Shown piece after piece: positions 20,926 through 25,184 of a DNA stretch of 25,184 nucleotides (position 1 is its first letter; every line of letters starts with the position of its first letter). The stretch comes from an uncultured Bacilli bacterium. Lineage in GTDB: Bacteria; Bacillota_I; Bacilli_A; RF39; UBA660. The notes under the pieces are model-generated. The model worked only from the letters and a program-made list of their open reading frames with translations. It was not told where the DNA came from and did not search any database. Position numbers and translations under genes: made by a program. The stretch covers positions 1 through 25,184 of the forward strand of contig CAKPFH010000018.1 in the NCBI GenBank assembly GCA_934153655.1, read 5' to 3'.

Positions 20926-22854
20926 TTAACTATTAAGAGTTTTTTTATTTTTTAAAATTTTAAAATAATTAGTTTTCAAAACTTCATCATTTTTTCTCGT
21001 TTTTTCATTAATCATCGTAGCCATACTATCGATATAATCTGGAGTTGCCTTTAAGCCTTTTAAAACTTCACCACTAGCTGAGACATAACGCTTTCCATCA
21101 TACCAAGTATAATCATTAAAGAAAACATAACCGGAATAACTATCGTCTAAAACATCAGATCCAACGTAATAACTTGGATGATCATATAGATTAAATAGAT
21201 TTAAAAGAGTTGGTAAAATATTTAATTGGCTAGTAACTTTTGTAACATTAAAAGGTTTTATGTTGCTTGACCAAATGAAGAAATCAGTTTTATTAATTAA
21301 ATTAGTATCAATATCTTTATAAGGAGCAAGTAAATTTTTATCACTTATAGTATAAGCATAATGATCAGCAAAGAAAACAACCACTGTATTATCATATAAA
21401 CCTTTTTCTTTTAAATTTTCCATTAAAAGGCCTATCATTCTATCTGTTTCAGCAGCTTGAATTTTCATACAATCTATTTCACTTGGATTATAATCAGGAT
21501 CATTTTTTTCTTCTTCTGTTAATAGCATACTACAAACTCCACTTGTTTTAGAAAAAGGTAAATGAGCTGAATAAGTAATTATATAAGATACAAAGTTTGG
21601 ATTAACCGTGTTTTCTACATTAAAAATTTTACTATTAAAATTTTCATTTTTAAGAAGTTCGGTATCTAAATAATATTCTTTATTTTCATATGTTCCCAAG
21701 TCTTTTAAACCATTATAAGAATTATAACCAAAGTTTTTATAATTAATTCCTCTTGAATAATATTCACTTGAATTCATATGAAAAGCATTAACTGTATAAC
21801 CAACACTTTTAAATAAGTTAGGTAAAGAATAATCAAAGTTATTTTTACTAAAAGTATAAGCATTTTGATTATAACTATAAGGAGTTGAATAACCTGTATT
21901 AACCATAAATTCTGAGTTAAAAGTAGAACCTCCCCCATTTACAAAAGAATAATGATTAGTAAAATTAATTGAATTATTTCTAATACTTGCAAGATTTGGC
22001 ATAACTTCAGGATTAGTTAAAAAGTTATCAATACTTTCCATTTGAACTAAAATTAAATTTTTTCCTTCAAATAAACCTGTATAAGAATTTAAATGTTTTT
22101 CATCATTACTAAATAATTCATCTAAAAAACTTAAAGACTCATCATCATTTTTTTCTTCCCTTCTAAAATAATTAACATAAATATTACGAAAATCATATTC
22201 AAATAAACCAACTAATTCCATACTTTTATTATTATCGTTAAAAGTATTATAAACATTTCTTTTATTATTCCAAGCATTCCATTCTAGTTTTGTTGTACTA
22301 GCCCCAAAAGTATAAGGTATTAAAGAATGAATAATAACAAATAATAAGAAAACAATAGTAATATTTTTTAAATTGAAATCATTTTGTTTTTTAAAACTTT
22401 TATAAGTTAAAACAGAAAGACTTATACTTAAAAACATTACTAAATACATCCACCAAGTAATATTTTTTAAAGTATCTAAAAAATAGGAACTCCCTTCACT
22501 GGCAGCTGACAAAACTGAAAAATCAAAATAGATTTTAAAGATATTGTAATAAATATTATGAATTAAAAACATTATAAAAGAAAAACCATAAGATAAACCG
22601 TATATAAGTTTTCCATAAACACTTTTTATATTTTTAATCATAAAAATAAGTAATAATAACCAAATAGTTGAAAATAAATTAGGATATATTGATATAGGAC
22701 TTACAAAATTTATTGAGCTACTAGCAAGTCTTGTTGATATATCTAAAATGTATAATGATAAAAACATATATACATACATACGATTAATTTTTAGAAAATT
22801 TATAGTTTTTTTAATTTTTATTTTTTTAAAAAATAATTGAATTTTTTTCTTCAT
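20926..22854 (-). CDS. LtaS-like phosphoglycerol transferase (lipoteichoic-acid synthase family)
   Basis: 642 aa. Five membrane segments in the first ~180 residues are followed by an extracellular sulfatase-fold domain. The expected active-site residues are present: E273 (VQMES), the nucleophile T311 (GGGSTFNSEF), and D497-H498 (FFADHY), which bind Mn2+. H431 in SAHLPF matches the substrate-contacting His of LtaS. Reaction: transfers glycerol phosphate from phosphatidylglycerol to grow or prime the lipoteichoic-acid chain on the outer face of the membrane. A related family member using another phospholipid or glycan acceptor is possible. The presence of this enzyme argues for a Gram-positive-type envelope. 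AAGGAG lies 7 bases before the ATG. Confidence 0.88.
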   Translation of the reverse strand: MKKKIQLFFKKIKIKKTINFLKINRMYVYMFLSLYILDISTRLASSSINFVSPISIYPNLFSTIWLLLLIFMIKNIKSVYGKLIYGLSYGFSFIMFLIHNIYYNIFKIYFDFSVLSAASEGSSYFLDTLKNITWWMYLVMFLSISLSVLTYKSFKKQNDFNLKNITIVFLLFVIIHSLIPYTFGASTTKLEWNAWNNKRNVYNTFNDNNKSMELVGLFEYDFRNIYVNYFRREEKNDDESLSFLDELFSNDEKHLNSYTGLFEGKNLILVQMESIDNFLTNPEVMPNLASIRNNSINFTNHYSFVNGGGSTFNSEFMVNTGYSTPYSYNQNAYTFSKNNFDYSLPNLFKSVGYTVNAFHMNSSEYYSRGINYKNFGYNSYNGLKDLGTYENKEYYLDTELLKNENFNSKIFNVENTVNPNFVSYIITYSAHLPFSKTSGVCSMLLTEEEKNDPDYNPSEIDCMKIQAAETDRMIGLLMENLKEKGLYDNTVVVFFADHYAYTISDKNLLAPYKDIDTNLINKTDFFIWSSNIKPFNVTKVTSQLNILPTLLNLFNLYDHPSYYVGSDVLDDSYSGYVFFNDYTWYDGKRYVSASGEVLKGLKATPDYIDSMATMINEKTRKNDEVLKTNYFKILKNKKTLNS

Positions 22855-22902
22855 TAGTTACTCCTTAATATCATTTTACCATATAATAATATAATATTTT
22901 TC

Positions 22903-22942
22903 AAAAAAAATCAAGGTTTACATACTAGTGTAAATCTTGATT
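22903..22942 (-). terminator. Intrinsic terminator with the typA stop codon in its loop
   Basis: On the minus strand a 14-bp stem (complement of 22929-22942 with 22909-22922, one mismatch) closes a six-base loop, followed by eight T overlapping its base. The TAG stop of typA (22925-22927) is in the loop. Confidence 0.88.
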
Positions 22943-24736
22943 ATTAGCTTTTTTACGAAGTTCAGCTTTTAGTATTTTTTTACGAAGTCTAAATCCAAGA
23001 GGAGTTACTTCTACTAGTTCATCGTTATTAATATAGTCAAGTGCAATTTCAAGAGACATAACACGTGGTCTTTTTAAAACAACTGTATGATCAGATCCGC
23101 TTGCACGAGTATTAGTTAAGTTTTTGCCTTTTACAACGTTAACTGCTATATCATTATCATGATTATGTTCACCAACTATCATTCCTTCATAAACTTCATC
23201 ACCTGGTTCAATAAACATTGTTCCACGTTCTTCAAGTTGTCCAAGGGCATAAGCTGTAGCTTTTCCGTTTTCCATTGAAACTAAAACGCCTAATTTTCTT
23301 TCTCCTACTTGATTATGAACAACAGGACGATATTCTTTGAAAGTATGATTCATAATACCATAGCCTTTAGTAATTGTCATGAATTCAGTCATAAAACCAA
23401 TTAAACCACGAGATGGTATAACATAAGTAAGTCTTGTTTGATCTCCCATATTTTGCATATTATCAAGAGTTGCAAAACGAAGTCCTAGGGATTCTATTAC
23501 TCCTCCTACATAGTCGTTACTAACATCAATTTGTAAATCTTCAAATGGTTCACATTTTTCGCCATTTATTTCTTTAATAATTACTTGAGGTTTTGATACT
23601 TGAAGTTCAAAGCCTTCACGACGCATATTTTCAATTAAAATAGATAAATGTAATTCTCCTCTACCTTTAACAAGGAAACTTTCTTGATCATAAGGAGTTA
23701 TTTTTAAACTAACATCTTTTTCGGTTTCTTTATTTAATCTTTCTTCGATCTTTCTAATTGTTAAAAGTTTACCTTCACGTCCAGCAAATGGAGAGGTGTT
23801 AACACCAAAAGTCATTTCAAGAGTTGGTTCATCAATTCTTAAAGGTGGTAAAGCATCTTCTTTACCAGGATTACAAATTGTTTCTCCTACATTTATATCG
23901 GCAAGACCAGCAATTGCAATAATATCGCCAGCACTTGCAGTTTCAATTTCAACTCTTTTAAGTCCGTTGTAGCCAAACATCTTTTGAATACGAAATTGTT
24001 TTTTGCTTCCATCTAATCTTAAACAGCTAACATTTTCTCCAACTTTAACTGTTCCACTTTTAACAACTCCAATTCCGATACGCCCAACAAAGTCATTGTA
24101 ATCGAGTAAAGCTGGTTGAAATCTTAAAATATCGTCTGGATCACCAGCTGGTTCTTTAATTGTTTTTAAAATTGTATCTAAAAGTGGATGCATTGTTTTC
24201 TCTTGAGTTGCAACATCAGGTGATAAACTAGAAGTTCCCATAACAGCACTAGTATAAACTACTGGAAAATCTAATTGCTCAATATCAGCTCCAAGCTCAA
24301 TAAATAAATCCATTACTTCATCAACTACTTGTTTAGGGCGAGCTGATGGTTTATCTATTTTATTTACAACAACAATTGGAGTAACCTTAGCTTCTAAAGC
24401 CTTCTTTAAAACAAATCTTGTTTGAGGCATAGTTCCTTCGTAAGCATCAACAACTAGTAAAACTCCATCAACCATATTCATGATACGCTCAACTTCTCCA
24501 GCAAAATCAGCATGTCCTGGAGTATCTAAAATATTAATACGAACTCCATTATAATTAATAGATGTTGTCTTAGCAAGAATAGTAATTCCACGTTCCTTTT
24601 CAAGAGCATTAGAATCCATTGAAACTGTAGCTTCATTTTCTCTAAATGTTCCAGCATATTCTAGCATCTTATCAACAAGTGTTGTTTTACCATGGTCAAC
24701 ATGAGCTATAATTGCAATATTACGTATATTTTTCAT
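22925..24736 (-). CDS. typA: Ribosome-associated translational GTPase TypA/BipA
   Basis: 603 aa, full family length. The GTPase domain has the P-loop AHVDHGKTT (11-19), switch I ERGITI, DTPGHADF and NKID. Domain II, the two EF-G-like alpha/beta domains (including SKPQVI and RGELHLSIL) and the BipA-specific C-terminal domain (e.g. SRGLIGFMTEFM, VSMENGKATAYALGQLEERG) follow. Role: GTP-dependent binding to the 70S ribosome, aiding 50S assembly and growth under cold or stress. Monocistronic, with its own promoter (24767-24795) and terminator. Its higher GC and conserved sequence mark it as core genome, in contrast to the 10.7-18.5 kb region. Confidence 0.97.
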   Translation of the reverse strand: MKNIRNIAIIAHVDHGKTTLVDKMLEYAGTFRENEATVSMDSNALEKERGITILAKTTSINYNGVRINILDTPGHADFAGEVERIMNMVDGVLLVVDAYEGTMPQTRFVLKKALEAKVTPIVVVNKIDKPSARPKQVVDEVMDLFIELGADIEQLDFPVVYTSAVMGTSSLSPDVATQEKTMHPLLDTILKTIKEPAGDPDDILRFQPALLDYNDFVGRIGIGVVKSGTVKVGENVSCLRLDGSKKQFRIQKMFGYNGLKRVEIETASAGDIIAIAGLADINVGETICNPGKEDALPPLRIDEPTLEMTFGVNTSPFAGREGKLLTIRKIEERLNKETEKDVSLKITPYDQESFLVKGRGELHLSILIENMRREGFELQVSKPQVIIKEINGEKCEPFEDLQIDVSNDYVGGVIESLGLRFATLDNMQNMGDQTRLTYVIPSRGLIGFMTEFMTITKGYGIMNHTFKEYRPVVHNQVGERKLGVLVSMENGKATAYALGQLEERGTMFIEPGDEVYEGMIVGEHNHDNDIAVNVVKGKNLTNTRASGSDHTVVLKRPRVMSLEIALDYINNDELVEVTPLGFRLRKKILKAELRKKANNQDLH

Positions 24737-24766
24737 AAAAACACTTCCCTTTTTTTAAACTAAGAT

Positions 24767-24795
24767 AGTATACCATAAAATAATACTTAAGACAA
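24767..24795 (-). promoter_or_regulatory. Sigma-70-type promoter of typA
   Basis: On the minus strand, TTGTCT (24790-24795) and TATACT (24767-24772) are 17 bases apart, ahead of the GGGAAG ribosome binding site and the ATG at 24736. Confidence 0.65.
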
Positions 24796-24912
24796 TACCC
24801 TTTTTCATGTTTTTAAATAAATTAAAAGTTACCGCTAAATTTAAAATGTAAACATAAAAAATACTATTAATTATTCCTTTCTTTTATTCTAAATTTTTAC
24901 TTAATAATTAAT

Positions 24913-24940
24913 AAAAAGCAACTTAGAATATCTAAATTAC
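24913..24940 (-). terminator. Intrinsic terminator of the Rpn-type gene
   Basis: On the minus strand, GTAATTTAG pairs with CTAAGTTGC (24918-24940) with two G-U wobbles, followed by five T. The wobbles pair only in minus-strand RNA, so it serves the gene ending at 24960. Confidence 0.7.
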
Positions 24941-24959
24941 TTTTTTAAATTTGTACAAA

Positions 24960-25184
24960 TTATTTTAATTCTTTCTTAATATTATCTAATTCATTTTTAG
25001 TTATATTAGTAATCTCAATGATTTCTAAATCAGTCATATTTTTATTTAATAAATTTTTGACAATAAGTGTTTGAGTTTCTTTTAGTTTTTGTTCGGCTTC
25101 AGCCTTAGCTTTAGCTTCACCCTTAGCTTCTCCTTCATGAAAACCAGCAAAATATTTTTCTTGATTACGCATTATTTCTTCTGC
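24960..25184 (-). CDS. C-terminus of an Rpn/YhgA-type PD-(D/E)XK nuclease (partial)
   Basis: The frame is open to the right edge (A-E-E-I precede the first Met), so only the last ~74 residues are seen. They show the charged coiled-coil typical of this family (HEGEAKGEAKAKAEAEQKL). A short helix-turn-helix-like end follows (VKNLLNKNMTDLEIIEITN.TKNEL). From family knowledge, this tail follows the nuclease domain of Rpn 'recombination-promoting nuclease / putative transposase' proteins, which are abundant in gut bacteria and active in DNA cleavage and phage defence or recombination. The catalytic domain is outside the window, so activity cannot be judged. Confidence 0.72.
   Translation of the reverse strand, partial: AEEIMRNQEKYFAGFHEGEAKGEAKAKAEAEQKLKETQTLIVKNLLNKNMTDLEIIEITNITKNELDNIKKELK

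Noticed and set aside
1..25184. tRNA, rRNA, CRISPR arrays, insertion sequences
   Set aside because: No cloverleaf-like GC-rich segments, regularly spaced repeats or transposase frames were seen on either strand; only the Rpn-type tail at the right edge is related to mobile elements.

Overview
The window is very AT-rich. It has the gene repertoire of an uncultured, gut-type low-GC Bacillota (a Bacilli/RF39-like or Mollicutes-adjacent lineage); this is inferred from gene content and base composition only. UGA is read as stop: two ATGA stop/start overlaps use it, and tryptophan is TGG throughout. The standard bacterial code therefore applies, not the Mycoplasma code. No tRNA, rRNA, CRISPR array or insertion sequence was seen.

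Layout. (1) 1-3807, minus strand: the first codons of a gene leaving the left edge, then a surface-protein unit. That unit holds a 515-aa InlB-type repeat protein, a ~108-aa membrane-anchored protein sharing its C-terminal domain, and a 585-aa secreted repeat protein. (2) 3808-4542: a long gap with a decayed FxLYD-like fragment and a terminator. (3) 4543-10030, plus strand: a DapB/2,4-diaminopentanoate dehydrogenase-like oxidoreductase, a divergent GalU-like nucleotidyltransferase, a HIT hydrolase, a PMCA-type calcium ATPase and a type IV (pseudo)pilin. (4) 10049-10618, minus strand: a small membrane protein. (5) 10852-16924, minus strand: a tight seven-gene operon with one near-consensus promoter. 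It encodes an APH-like kinase, a glycosyltransferase, a MoaA-like radical SAM enzyme, a protein of no recognised family, a transglutaminase-like Cys-His-Asp protein, a methyltransferase and an S51-family peptidase. (6) 17140-18520, minus strand: decayed genes, a 102-aa hypothetical protein, mntP broken by one frameshift, and a tag (3-methyladenine glycosylase) remnant. (7) 18699-25184, minus strand: prepilin peptidase and PilC/ComGB, an LtaS-like phosphoglycerol transferase, TypA/BipA, and the C-terminus of an Rpn/YhgA-type nuclease at the right edge.

Main find. The seven-gene operon looks like an undescribed small-molecule or modified-peptide pathway. It sits between two copies of a 42-bp repeat (40/42 identical), each a minus-strand terminator. 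Both flanks also carry scraps of what looks like a COG2865-type (AlbA_2 plus winged helix) gene: a T-V-T-F repeat linker on the upstream side and the C-terminal tail on the downstream side. This suggests a cassette exchanged into a locus of degenerate accessory genes. No precursor peptide, transporter or self-resistance gene was recognised, so the product is unknown.

A second theme is compaction. Most non-operonic genes end with the stop codon inside the stem or loop of their own intrinsic terminator. The pilin system is split: pilin at 9.6 kb, PilC and PilD at 18.7-20.9 kb, and no PilB-type ATPase in the window.
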